Of a DNA stretch of 64,000 nucleotides, positions 1 through 12,265 are shown piece by piece (positions within the stretch are counted from its first letter, which is position 1; each line of letters begins with the position of its first letter). The notes below the pieces were generated by a model, which did not search any database, had not been told where the DNA came from, and saw only the letters and a list, made by a program, of their open reading frames with translations. This DNA comes from Macquaria australasica. Taxonomy: Eukaryota; Chordata; Actinopteri; Centrarchiformes; Percichthyidae. Location: contig SEMN01000495.1 in assembly GCA_005408345.1 (NCBI GenBank), positions 326,790 through 390,789 of the forward strand, in the 5' to 3' direction. Made by a program: the position numbers and the translations under genes.

Positions 1-902
1 AAGCTCAGTGTTTACCCGCACGCTCTCTCACACACACCGATACACAGACAGACACATTAAACTGAGAGCTAAATTGCCAACCTAGCAACCCAAAACCTGC
101 TATTCTTGGAGTAGGAAAAAACATCTTAGCAGATTAAGAATACTAAATCCAGAATTAAGGTTTTTTGTTTCTTATATTCACTCTAAATAGAGCAGATAAA
201 AGAATTAACATGGGGAGTGAAAGTTGTGTATGTGTGTGTGAAAAGGGGGGGGCAGACAAAAAGTGTGAGAAAAAGAGGAAAAAAGGGAGATAGTTGTGAG
301 AAAGCCACAGAAAAGCATTCACCGCAGGAAGACATTCAGATCTCATGAGCTCATTGTCTGTCAGAAAGCTTCCTTACCCTGCTCAATGTGTGTGTCTGTG
401 TGTGTGCGACTGTCTGTAAAAACTGTACTTTTCAAATCTGTGTGAAAGGCCTGTAGTGTATTTCCAAAAGAGTTGGGAAACTCTTCTTTCCTCGTGTCAC
501 TGCATGAATCATTCCTCCGCTGCAAATGCATTCACACAATCCAGACTCTCATATAGTAGGTGGCTTTCTCACCAAAGTATGACTTGAATTCATTGTGAAA
601 AGTGCACAGGGGAAAGCTTTCTTGTGGCTTTTGTTGGATAAAAGCGTTCATTTTTGGATTCCCTCTTTGGGAGGCCACTGAAATAAAAGAGGGACGGAAT
701 CATGGGAAATTATTTGTGAACATCCTCCAGAGGAAATAAAGACACAGGAGAGAGGGACCATTACCAGCATCCCCTTTCCCCTGCAGCTGAGATTAGGTGC
801 ACATCCCATGGAATCTGTGCATGTGTGTGTGTGTGTGTGCAGTCTGTACAATCAGGACATAGGATGTGCTTCCTGTTTGTGAGCCTGGGGACAAGGCAAA
901 AG
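1..902. other. intergenic, no gene seen
   Basis: Mixed AT-rich sequence with short CA/TG runs (about 827-840) and G-rich runs near 245. Open frames here cover low-complexity stretches only. Confidence 0.6.
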
Positions 903-1400
903 CTGTGTCTCAATTCAGGAGCCACATCCTTCTAAGGACGCGGTCTACGAAGGCAGCTCCTTCGTAGAGCGCGAAGGCTGAACCAAGCGTTGTTAACTGA
1001 GACGGTCTGGTCTACGGAGGATTTCATATTTGTGTCACCAGCGTCACGAAGCACCGCTCCTGTCACCTAGCAACCTTGACAGCTGCAGTTGAAGTTTGAA
1101 GTTTTTAAAGCCCCTTGGGTTTTTAACATTTGTATCGTTAGCTATTCGAGTGAGTTGAAACCCAATACTTACATTTAAAAGTGTAATCCTGCTTGGCTAC
1201 TGTTGATGGTACATTTGGGGACGCCATCTTCTCTTGTGCGCAATGAATCTTGGGATAGGTTGGGCCGCGAAGGATACAGCTGTTGGATCCTCCAAATGTG
1301 GGAAAAGAAGGCCGCATTTCTGGGCCTTGTCGTGCCACTGTGACGCATTCAGTCTTCAAATGCAGCCTTCGAAGGGTGCAGCCCCTGAATTGTGACACAC
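903..1400. mobile_element. palindromic MITE-like DNA element
   Basis: The left end (TGTGTCTCAATTCAGG from about 904) and the reverse complement of the right end (TGTGTCACAATTCAGG, ending about 1398) are near-identical. The similarity continues inward through CCTTC/GAAGG-rich sequence. The organisation is that of a non-autonomous terminal-inverted-repeat transposon seen in many teleosts. Target duplication not resolved. Confidence 0.6.
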
Positions 1401-2804
1401 CTATTAAGTACATTGAGAAAGATGGGTGTTTTACTTTGTGCAAGTGTGTGTGACTGTGGGTTGTAAAAAGTCTTTTCTACACTGTAAAATTCCCATAGTC
1501 TGGTATTCAACACTTCAGGGTGAATAAGATGGGATAATTACTTAATTCCAACAAAGCTTCAGCTTCTTCAAGAATTTTGTTGGAAATTAATTTGCATTTA
1601 AGAAAATGTATTTATCTCAGCCCATTTATGTGTGTTTTTTATATGTATGAAGAAAGTGGCAGTAAGACTCAACACTAGTTAAAATGATTTGTTGAGATTT
1701 TTTGCAGAGCTTTCTTTGACGGATTCAGACTCTATGTCTATCCTCTCCTTTCCCTCTGAGCAGTGCTCCTTTTTTTTCCTCCACTCCACTAATGCTATGC
1801 ATATCAGTATAAAATCTCCAATTTGTCCCTGTCTCTTGTCTCCTCTTGTAAATGTCCCTTTTTTTTGCCTGCATTCCGTATTCCGTATACCTTAAAGCTG
1901 CAGCTATCAGCTTTCTTTTTTTATGTCTAGCTATCTGTCTGTCTTTGTCTTTATCTGTGTCTTTCTCTTAGTCTCTCTCTTGTTTAGAGGGTCCTAAAAC
2001 TCCTTTGGCCATTACAACAGAGTTATAGTGACACAAGAGGCTGTCTTGTCAGATAGTATCTGGCTTTGGCACATTGAAACAGATTGAATGGTTTGCAGCA
2101 GCTGTAAGGAAGTTATTTTTATCAGAAAACTCAATACAAATAAGTGATGGCAAATGAATATTCCCCATTCATGACTTTTTAGTCCCTCTTAAACTGTCTA
2201 TTATTTGGTCCACCCCTTTTATATCATTGAGGGGTGGCTAAATACCACAAACACCTCTCACCTCTGCAAACCAGTTCAACACCACCACAAACTACAGCCT
2301 CCAAAGTGATCATAAAGTTGAATCAACACCTCTCTAAAACAGTTTCAATAGAAACTGAACGTTATAACCTTCATGAAGGTAGGATTTACTGCACGACTGT
2401 TGTTTTAGACTGCATTAGTTTTACCTTACGTTGCTATAAAGAAGTCAGACGAAGCAAGAAACACGTCTGGTAATCTAACAGGTTTTAAACAAACCCACAG
2501 AAAACAAAGGCAAATAGTAAAATTATGACCCAAACTGTCAGTTGTAAACATCCACAACAGTTTAAAGACAAACGTCCTGGTTCAACTTTATATACGGTAC
2601 TTGCTTGTAATTTTGTACACTCATTGTTTTCTCGTGCAATTAAGCATTACTGGCTTCGCACATGCGTTCACTTTGGGTTTACCACCAAATAAAGTGGTAG
2701 CTAATGGTAAAAATATCAGCTTCTTTACAACCTGCTTGATTGTCTGACTGCTCGTGTTTCTTTTTCATCAGACTGGTGTGGTGATGTTGTTCCCAAATCT
2801 CAGA
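1401..2804. other. intergenic, no gene seen
   Basis: Pyrimidine-rich stretches at 1745-1990 and otherwise unremarkable AT-rich sequence. Confidence 0.6.
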
Positions 2805-3036
2805 AATTTCCATCCATTATCTATATCCGCTTATCCTAAGGGGGTCGCAGGGGGCTGGAGCCGATCCCAGCTGACACTGGGCGAGAGGTGGGGTACACCT
2901 TGGACAGGTCGCCAGTCAATCATAGGGCTGACACATAGAGACAGACAACCATTCCTAGTCACAGTCACACACAGAAAGGCCCATAATCCTCTTCCTGTGA
3001 GGCGACAGTGCTAACCACTGCACCACCGTGCCGCCG
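2805..3036 (+). repeat. teleost interspersed repeat fragment
   Basis: Contains the widely repeated fish motifs CATCCATTATCTATATCCGC, GGTCGCAGGGGGCTGGAGCC and ACCACTGCACCACCGTGCC. Recognised from general knowledge of fish genomes; class (probably LINE/SINE derived) not certain. Confidence 0.6.
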
Positions 3037-3709
3037 CAAAATATAATAGTCACAAATCTAGTGAAATGACTCAATATATAGCTCTTCTACTTAAAATTGT
3101 GCTGTTTAGCAAACAGAGGCACTGAGAAACAAATGCACTCTTGATTTCTTTTCAGTATCACTGGCGAAGCTGCAGTGGTCAACATGTGTCAACTATGCAG
3201 GTCGTTGCAGTGCCACTGCAGTGAGAATCAGGGTGGTCCATTTTCTCACTGAAACAGTAGCTGCCTGGTTGGGAGACTTGATGAAGTGTCATGGAATCTA
3301 CTTACGTAATTTTATCCCAGATCACACTCCCAGGCATGAGGCTCACAATAGCAGTGCTGTATACTGCACTGTGTTTTCATTCCTCGCATGCTTATGCAAT
3401 GTCAACTCACATTTGGGGTACGTCCTATCATCAGTGCTGACGCCTGATGATTTGTGATTTGTTTACCTCTCACACATGATATGGTGGTCAGGTATGACGC
3501 ACTGCAATGTCTTATGCTGGTGATAAACATGATACATACCACATTTGAACATGCAGATTATGAATTTATCTTTGCGTGCATTATACTGTAGGTGTATTCT
3601 ACACTGAATGAGACAGTGCTGAAGAGTTGAGTGAACATAAGAGAGCAATGAGTGGGGAGTGGGGCAAGGAGTAAGAGCACATCCATGGTGGATGATACTA
3701 CTACCCACA

Positions 3710-3710
<1 letters not shown>

Positions 3711-3743
<33 letters not shown>

Positions 3744-3752
3744 AACACACAG
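3711..3752 (+). repeat. compound (TC)10(AC)n microsatellite
   Basis: TC dinucleotides from 3711 to 3730, then AC repeats with one AAAC interruption. Confidence 0.9.
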
Positions 3753-4310
3753 ACATCCCCACTGGAGTTTATCAGGGTCAAATTCAGCCCTGTATTTCGC
3801 CTGTGGCCACTGATAGCACTGTAAATATAGATATTAGTCTCTCTTCAGCAGAAAATACTTAATGTTTTTCATTTCCTCTCCTCATGTGCCTTCTTTCTTA
3901 CTTCATGTCTCTACTATTCCCTCTCCTTTATATTGAACATATTTCTAATAACCATGCTACAATCTGTGCTATGATCTGTTCACTACTCCTAAAAATTAGA
4001 TATACAAAAAGTATAAAAATGTATTTTAAAGGTAGTTAGTCATGGTGGTTCACTGTTCTGAACAAACTGATGAGCCCATGAGGAGATCACATGAACCGTA
4101 AATACATAAGCCTCTTATTAAGGCTACAGTATATGGTGAAAGTGTCAGCTCTGAGCCGCAGATAAAGCCTGGTACGTCAGCAGTTTGTTAGATGAGTTTG
4201 GCCAAAGCAATCCGTCTTATAAGCGTGGCTTGTTTGAGTTCAATTAACGTTTGGAGAGATCAGGCGCCAGGTTGCGCAAGGTGAGAGGTACAGTTGCTGC
4301 AGAACCCTGG

Positions 4311-4800
4311 GTTACATTACATTACATTTATTTAGCTGACGCTTTTATCCAAAGCGACTTACAATAAGTGCATTCAACCATGTGGATAGCCAGAATCATG
4401 CAAGTACATCAACTTCATCAAATATGCTGAACTGCTACATTTAGAAACAATAAGAGATAGAGAAAGAGTTGGGGCCAAGGTGCAGTCTGAGCAGATGAGT
4501 TTCAGTCTGCGACGGAAGATGTGCAGAGTTTCTGCTGTCCTGATGTCACTGGGGAGCTTGTTCCACCATTGTGGATCCAGGACAGCAAACTTCTTTCTTA
4601 CTAGTTCAGTTCAGAGGTCCTTTAGATATGGGTCTGTGCTGTGTTGGCAGTATTCACAGGTGGGAAGTTGGTAAAAGAGAGTGTTCTTCTTGCTGCATTA
4701 GTGACTCCTAGTGTTTGGTCAGGGTGCCTTGTGAAGGGAATGGGCTCTGGGGCGGATAGTGTAAACAGAACTGGTGAGCTGGCAGGTGAAAAGAAGCGCC
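4311..4800 (+). repeat. teleost interspersed repeat (TTACATTACATT family)
   Basis: Begins with the fish repeat motif ACATTACATTTATTTAGCTG followed by CCAAAGCGACTTACAATAAG. A related internal segment recurs at 34955-35025, and the CGACTTACAATAAG end recurs inverted near 44375-44420, so the family is present three times in this window. Confidence 0.6.
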
Positions 4801-7800
4801 AAGTTGATTAGACTAACAGAGGAGTTAGTAGCCAATATGGGAGAAAAGAGGAAGGAAATGCAAAAAAAAAAAAAAACATGATAAGAAATTAATTTTAAAT
4901 GTTAGCAATCTTGAATCAACCATTCTACATGTTGATATATTAAGTATATAATTTGAAAAGCACTTTATTACTTTTTTTGTGTGTGTAGGCAGCGACATGA
5001 CACTGCATCACTGGGTGATGGAGGGGATTGGATTGATTTATACTGGAATTCATTCGCAGAACTATTATCTGAGTCTTCCCTCAGAGTTTTTGCCAAATAT
5101 TTTTCATCCCAACTGAGAAACGTCAGTATAAATGTCAATCGGTCCTTATTTTTGGAGAATTTGTTCTTAATTCCAGCTGTCTGGATTTCCATTGCGGTCA
5201 CTATGGTAACACAGTGGGCATGCCTGTCTGTCTAAAAACGGTCCAACAATAGAGGCGAGAAACAAAGAGCCTTTAGAAAATATTGGACATTAGAATTCAT
5301 ACTACTCCAGTGATGTCAAACGTGAACTGTATTCTCTGCTACTTGTGGAATTATTAACATTCGTGATTACTATTCACAACAACACTTTGAATACATTGTT
5401 TTTATGACATTAATAAAACATATTGATAAATTGCCCATTCATGCAGACTTCTATAAAAGATCAATTAGCATGCTCGAGGCAACTTTCCAAAGACATTGTC
5501 TTGCACCTTCACATTTTTTTCTCCAGTTCGATTTGAAACCTGCCTTTGTTTCTGATTTAATTTAAAGTTTTGGAAGAAAAAAAAACTTTTAAAGTGGACA
5601 CTTTTATAATCTTTTGTTGGCTTTGTGATAGGAAGGTCTATCCACTTTGGATTAGAGGACAACAAAGCCTGTTGCTCAGGGAAATCCTGTGAACACCACA
5701 TTGTTGTATGTAGGCCCACTGTATGCATTGTCTCTGTGTGTTATTGTTTACTGGACAGATTTACCAGCTGAGAGCCATCTGTGTCTGAATTCCAGCCCTT
5801 TGCTCCTTCACCGTGGGTGTTGACTGCAGCTGAGAGGGTTTGCTGGGTCTTTGCTGATGAGCCAGGTCATTTATTTTTGTAGATGGTTTGTGGAAAGAGA
5901 TGAAGTAGAAAGGAGGAGAATAGCACATGTCATAAACACAGAGGAAAAAAAGAGGGTGAGGAAAACATGCAGAGACCTGATCAAGATTTAGCTCAAATCA
6001 AAGCACTGCTAATAAGACATGGGTAATTAAAGTGTAAGTGTGCAGCGTCTGGTTTATTGCATTCATCCACAACAAAATGAATAATGTAACGACTGCAAGA
6101 TTTGGGTGCTGAATTTTCTTTAATTTACACATGAAAAACTTACCTAATTGCCAGTAAAACAACCTTTTTTATTGATGTTGGGTTTAGATTTAAATAATAA
6201 TTAGGTAAGGATATGCAACTAAAAGTTATAGTTTAGGAAAGGCTATAAATGGTTAGCACCATTAAACAAAATATGTCATTAAAGTTGAGTAATACGACTC
6301 CCTGTCATGTAAAAGGGTTGCTCATCCTGAGCTCTTTGCAGCTTTGAGCTCGTTGTTTTGGTTTGACATGTGGCTGGTGATGAAAAGCCAATGCTTTAAG
6401 AAGCCAAAGAGACAGATATTGTTTTCTCATGAGACCAAATCAGGGGTGAAACAGCTATTTGCTATCATAATCATGCCTCCTTTTTTCTGTGTACAGGTGC
6501 CTTTTAGGACATAAAGCTTTTAGTCACAGTTTTTTGAGAGACTAGGCTCCCAACAACTCTTCCCATACAATTGTAGATACAATTGTGAACATACTGTTAG
6601 GAGGCCAAATTATGTTGACAGGCAAGATAACTGAAAACAAACTTGGAACATCCTCCACTTAATTCAGTTGGTGCTGTGTGCCTTTAAAAGTATGTAGACC
6701 AGTAGTTGGCCAAAACCATGCAGAACCATTGAACTGCTAGCCAGGTATTTTAGTTATTTTCCTATAAGTCTCTGTATTCCTCGTGTCGGTCACACAAGGT
6801 AAGGGCCGTAGCCTGGCAATGCTCCTGACAATGAAGAATGGGACCTGTGAATTCCTGGGCTTAGGGTAATAAAGGCTAAAAGACATTATTCCACACCGTC
6901 AGGGGGAAAAAGCTGTTGTGGTTTGGAGTGAAAAGGTGCTGAGAGTAGCAGCAAAGAAGGGCATGCGAAAATGAAGCAGGTTGTTGTGTCATGGAAAGAT
7001 AGGATGAGAAGCTTTAATGTTAATCTTTATTTTAAGTCAGCGAATATCTGATCCCACCCCACCCTACAACACCACCACCCCCTTCCAGAGAAATGCAATG
7101 AATTTGCTAGCTGAAGTTGGCATCCCTTGATTAATGACCTTATGCCGCTGTAAAACTGGGAATGGTCTAGACTGGAAAAAATGGTGAAACTTCACAAAAA
7201 TTAAACCACAAAAAGATAGCAAGCTCATTCGAATGAAATAACCAGGAGAGTAAGCATGTTTTCCAGTATTGCTAATGATATTAGCTACCGTGCTTTTGAA
7301 AGGCAGAGTCATGTAGTCATGTCATGTATTTGATACATGCATTGATGTGGTCTGATATAACGTTAACCTCCTAAATGCAAAATTTAATGATTGTAATCGA
7401 TTGTTGCATGTCCGAGTAGATAAGAAGCTTTGTAATACTGCATTATATGAGTTTTTATGTTAAGGAGATAGAAAAGAGACGTGTGTGTGTGCACATTGTT
7501 TAATTTTGATAAGTCTAAATATCATCCTGGATTAAAAGCAATTGAATATGTGGTTTGCGTGAATGACAGAGCCTCAAATCGAAAAAGATGAACTGTGCTT
7601 GTAAGCAGTACCAGTAAGGTCAGCTTATAAGCAGTACCAGTTTGAGTCATGTTTGACAATGTACCCTCATTTTAAAGGACAACCTGACAAGAGGGGCACA
7701 GCTCTAAATATGTATCATCACTGATTGCTTAATTACTTTGGTGTCTTTGATCCATCTGAGAAGATTAGTGCCCAGTCCATCCAAAACACTGTCATACACA

Positions 7801-8502
7801 AAAAAACTGGGCTACACAGAAATTCAGAGAGGTGCAGATAATACAGTAAGTATTACTCGGGAAGTGAACAGATCCAGCAGGGAGTAGAGAGATGGCGGCA
7901 ATAAAAAATCCCTTATGGAATAACAGCCAAAATTAAATATTTGTCCCAATAGAGGATAGCGAAATGAGGTCTGTATTTTACAACTGGCTTTTAAACTAGG
8001 ACACATGGGCTGTACTGTACTGTAGGTCCAATTGACAGGCTGGCAATAAAGAGATCAATTCAACAGACTGGAAAGATGTGCATGAGTGACCATATAATAG
8101 ATATCCAACATATTGCTAGCTAGCCAAATACTGTCCTGTCATGTGAGTGGGATGCTCTTATATAAACTTTATAATAAACCTCTTCAACAATGGAAGAATT
8201 ATGATAAACATATGGAGGCACATGGGTGTAGAATGGCAGCAGCATTAGTAATGTAGTCCTGTGGTTAGTTTTTCCTGGGTGAGCTCATCAACACAGTGGC
8301 TCCTCTGAAATAGGTCAAATTCACAACACATTAACCTTCACCCACATATGGGAATACTGTCATTTCAAATGTGGCTTAACAAGCTCACACGTGGATGCAA
8401 AGGCGCTTTCTGTTGCCTGTTTCTCTCTTTCTCTCTCTCTGTGTTTGTGCACATTTTTGAAGTGCAAAGAAGGCATGTCTTTTTTTGTCTTTATTGAAAC
8501 AG
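4801..8502. other. intergenic, no gene seen
   Basis: Apart from a 15-base A run at 4862-4876, I see unique-looking AT-rich sequence with no splice-bounded open frame or recognisable repeat. Confidence 0.55.
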
Positions 8503-8596
8503 AAAGCTGTTAAAGACAATATTGAAGAGACACTGGAGAAATTATCCCAGATGTGCAGGAGTGCATATGGTAGTTTTTACCACTGTACATGTCTAG
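8503..8596 (+). other. coding-like segment with good splice signals
   Basis: A long pyrimidine tract and CAG acceptor precede 8503, and a consensus donor (TAG followed by GTGAGTG) follows 8596. The 94 bp between are open in one frame for 31 codons with a helix-like composition (begins KAVKDNIEETLEKL). No partner exon or family was recognised. It may be an isolated exon, a UTR exon, or chance. Confidence 0.15.
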
Positions 8597-9278
8597 GTGA
8601 GTGTGGGTGTGAGACAGGGTTAAAAGCTTGGGATAGACAGGTAAAGAGCACTATCTCTTTCTTCCTCTCACTCTCTCTCAGTACACAGTACACGACAGTA
8701 CACAGTCACCATCTCCATTCATGAGCTACACCAGCTTTGTGTCTAACCTTGTCTTCTTTGCCTGTAGAAACAGCTATAGGCTGGTTGTGGTTTAACCTGC
8801 TTACTTAGGTAGAAAAACCCATTAGAAGTCTTTCCCCACAACTCCCGTTCTGAATAAACAGGAACATCTGGAGTTTCCCTGCCCCCACTCTAAAGCTGGC
8901 AAAGGTGCCAGAATTGCTGCAATCTGTTTGTCTCTCACGGATTGGACCTCCTTTGTATCCTGCCTATGATAATAGACTGTGATATGCCTATTTTATTTGT
9001 GATGAAGAACCAAGAAATGGAGAGGGAAAAAAATCGGCTAAATTAGTTCTCTTAATAATATCATCATGAAGAAGCTCTGTCTTGATATGCTCTTCCACTG
9101 TCTTGATATGCTCTCTGTATTCCAGTCCACCTCTCTGGCTACTCAGTCCAAATGATATATTGATTTATAATATTGAGTGCACATACTAGTCACTTTGTTT
9201 CATAGACTGAACATTTCTTTATATAATTTCATAGAACCTGTAGTTATTCCATGGATCCACCTTTAACATGAATCGATT

Positions 9279-9418
9279 TGTTAGGAACGGCGTGCGAGGC
9301 AACTCTGCCGCGACAGGCCATCTAGGCAACAGGGGAAGGACCCAAACGCAGACAGTGGTAGGCTGAGTGCAGCAAGATGATTTAATTAAATAAAACTAAC
9401 AAAAACTCCAGAAAACAC
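9279..9418 (-). repeat. truncated 3' LTR (140 bp)
   Basis: Matches 11011-11150 with a single difference seen by eye. The copy stops abruptly at 9418, where minisatellite sequence begins, so the U3 part of this LTR is missing although the terminal target duplication is intact. Confidence 0.75.
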
Positions 9419-10950
9419 TCGAGAGGGCGGCCAGGCGGACGGCCTGAAGGCAGGGCAGAGACCAGACAGGACCCCTCAGGCGGACGGCCTGAAGGCAGGG
9501 CAGAGACCAGACAGGACCCCTCAGGCGGACGGCCTGAAGGCAGGGCGGCGACGAGGAAGGAGCCCCTCTGGAGGCCGGGCAGAAGGCAGGGCGGCGACGA
9601 GGAAGGAGCCCCTCTGGAGGCCGGGCAGAAGGCAGGGCGGCGACGAGGAAGGAGCCCCTCTGGAGGCCGGGCAGAAGGCAGGGCGGCGACGAGGAAGGAG
9701 CCCCTCTGGAGGCCGGGCAGAAGGCAGGGCGGCGACGAGGAAGGAGCCCCTCTGGAGGCCGGGCAGGAGGCCGGCGGCGACGAGGAAGGAGCCCCTCTGG
9801 AGGCCGGGCAGGAGGCCGGCCCTGGGCGAGAGCAAGCTCTGGAGACTGCAGCTGGGCAAGAGCAGGCTCTGGAGGCTGCAGCCTCTGCGGCTGGGCAAGA
9901 GCAGGCTCTGGAGGCTGCAGAGAATGCGGCTGAGCGAGAACAGACTTGGGAGGCCGCATGGGCTGTGGCTGGGCAAGATCAGTCACTAGAAGCTGTAGCT
10001 GAGGCTGACAGCTAAACTGCTGGGGCGCCGGAGGCTGCTGAGACTGACAGACGGGTTCTGAAGCATGAGGCAGCGCTGGCGGCAGCTGGAGGCAGCGCTG
10101 GCGGCAGCTGGGCTTGGACCGGCTCTGGAGGCTGCGGCGGCAGCTGGGCTTGGACCGGCTCTGGAGGCTGCGGCGGCAGCTGGGCTTGGACCGGCTCTGG
10201 AGGCTGCGGCGGCAGCTGGAAGGACACAGGAGGCTGCGGCGGCAGCCTCTGGACAGACACTGGAGGCGGAGCTGGTGTAGAGTAGACCGTCGACTCGGGA
10301 ACAGGAAGTGATGTCGGCCGGTTAGCCAACCGGGTCCGTGGGGCAGGAGTCGGTCGGACCACCACCTCAGGAACTGGATCCGGCGTGGACTGGACCGCCG
10401 ACTCAAGAACAGGAGCTGATGTCGGCCGGTTAGTCCACTGGGTCCGTGGGGCAGGAGTCGGCCGGACCACCAACTCCGAAACGGGATCCGGCGTTGACTG
10501 AACCGCTGACTGGAGAACAGGAGCTGATGTTGGCCGATTAGCCAACCGGGTCCGTGGAGCGGGGATCGGCTGGACCACCGACTCCGGAACGGGATCTGGC
10601 GTTGGCTGGACTGCCGATTCAGGGACTGGAGTAGAAGTTGGCTGGACCGCCGACTGGAGAGCAGGAATTGGCCGGACCGCCAACGGAGAGTCAGAAGCAG
10701 AAGCTGGCCGGACCGCCGACTGGAGAGCAGGTGTCGGCCGGTTCGCCAACCGGGAATCATGAGCAGAAGCTGGCCGGACCGCCGACTGAAGAGCAGGTGT
10801 CGGCCGAGCCGCCAGCCGGGAATCATGAGCAGAAGCTGGCCGGACCGCCGACTGAAGAGCAGGTGTCGGCCGGTTCGCCAACCGGGATTCATGAGCAGAA
10901 GCTGGCCGGACCGCCGACTGGAGAGCAGGTGTCGGCCGGTGTCACTGGGG
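9419..10950 (-). repeat. internal minisatellite arrays of the retroelement
   Basis: Several tandem arrays lie end to end: a 45-bp unit (about 9431-9548, 2.5 copies), a 46-bp unit (9541-9830, about six copies), a 36-bp unit (about 10085-10220, about four copies), then longer related units (about 10290-10930, including a 66-bp unit carrying GCCAACCGG). Minus-strand frames read as Pro/Ala/Gln/Ser-rich repeats (for example PPQPPEPVQAQL). Because the 36-, 45- and 66-bp periods are multiples of three, frames stay open on both strands; these open frames are not evidence of a host gene. Confidence 0.75.
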
Positions 10951-11010
10951 TGAACGCGGCAAACCGACGGGCAAGACTGTCTGCTGGGTCCGAGTGTGGT
11001 CGCGACATTC

Positions 11011-11406
11011 TGTTAGGAACGGCGTGCGAGGCAACTCTGCCGCGACAGGCCATCTAGGCAACAGGGGAAGGACCCAAACGCAGACAGTGGTAGGCTGAGG
11101 GCAGCAAGATGATTTAATTAAATAAAACTAACAAAAACTCCAGAAAACACAGAGAAACGCAGGAGCACAGGAAACTGACAAACCAAACACATCAGCAACA
11201 TCAATGACGCGACAAGGAACAAAGGGAGAGGACTGGTATATGTAGGGGAAGAGACAATGAGGGAAACAGACACAGGTGCGTAACGAGACACAGGTGAACC
11301 TAATCCAAACTGGTGGGAAAAACAGACAGACAATGACAGGAAGTAAAGGGCACACACGAACACAAGACCAGGGATTCCAGACAAGAGTCCTTTGTGGACC
11401 ATGACA
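11011..11406 (-). repeat. 5' LTR of the retroelement
   Basis: A 396-bp repeat with TG...CA termini on the minus strand. It contains a TATA-like CTACATATACC on the minus strand near 11235-11245, suitable as a U3 promoter. It is followed inward by GC-rich repeat sequence. Confidence 0.7.
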
Positions 11407-12265
11407 CGATTAGTCCATTAAATGCTGAGTAACCATAAAGAGAACTGACCTGGTGTACTAATATGATATTGAGGTGTATGAGGTTCCTGGACAAGGACAT
11501 TAGTTATCTCATTGCCCTAGGTAACTGCCTCAGACAAATAGCTCTGTAATAGCTTTTCACCACCGGTATCCACCATCTGCACCTTCTGTCAGTCTGTCAA
11601 TCTCTCTAATACTTTGGTCCAGAGCAAGATATCTCAACAACTGCTGGACCGGTTCAAGGTCACCCAATGACGATTCCTCAAGGTTCTGGAGACTCCCTGG
11701 CTTTTTGTGTCTTGCACCACCATTAGGCCAAAATATCCACCTGTACAAAAAAAAAATCTACAGAGCAGATAGACCATGAAATTTATTCATTCATGCTCCC
11801 AGAGGAGGAATCCTTTCAGTGCTGGATTTGCAATTAAATAGTGTAACCCTTAGAACAAACTTTCCATTTTTAGTCCCATTGAAGAAAATTGACGACATAT
11901 TTTGTGTTCCTCCAACACTTTCATATTGTGTGAAGTAAGGAGCTTTGCCGCCTCTAGGGACCACCAGCGAGGCTTTAGGCTGTTATTCTTGCATATACTC
12001 CTTTATTTTTGTGTTATTTCTACAGTTGCTTTCATATTTAATATTATCCTGTGTATTCAAGTCACTATTTCAAATTCATTGTACAAACTTGCTTGGCTTA
12101 AAAATTACTCCTCTATTAATAATCAAAGTACTGGTACCAAGAAGACAATTGGAAATTGGGTTGATGAATATTAGGTCTTTCTGCTTCTGCTCCTTCTTGG
12201 ATTAACTATCATATTCTTCTATGTCTTTCTGAGCAGTACCACATAAATGATAGAAGATCAGTAAT

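Larger units (their letters stand above)
9279..11406 (-). mobile_element. rearranged, non-autonomous LTR retroelement
   Basis: Minus orientation. The 5' LTR (11011-11406, 396 bp) begins TGTCATGG and ends CTAACA. A 140-bp copy of the LTR end recurs at 9279-9418, with one visible mismatch (T/G near 9368) against 11011-11150. The whole is flanked by the direct repeat CGATT at 9274-9278 and 11407-11411, the 5-bp duplication typical of Ty3/Gypsy-type integration. The 3' LTR lacks its upstream two thirds. The internal 1.6 kb has no protease, reverse transcriptase or integrase; it is a set of GC-rich minisatellites. No clear tRNA primer-binding site adjoins the LTR. Superfamily assignment is inference from LTR ends and target duplication. 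Confidence 0.8.

Noticed and set aside
9541..9830. Regular 46-bp repeats resembling a CRISPR array
   Set aside because: Units are contiguous with no unique spacers, in an LTR element of a vertebrate genome; it is a minisatellite.
9396..10892. Long minus-strand open frame (about 498 codons) and overlapping frames on both strands
   Set aside because: It lies wholly inside the minisatellite interior and truncated LTR of the retroelement; frames are kept open by repeat periods, not by selection for a host protein.
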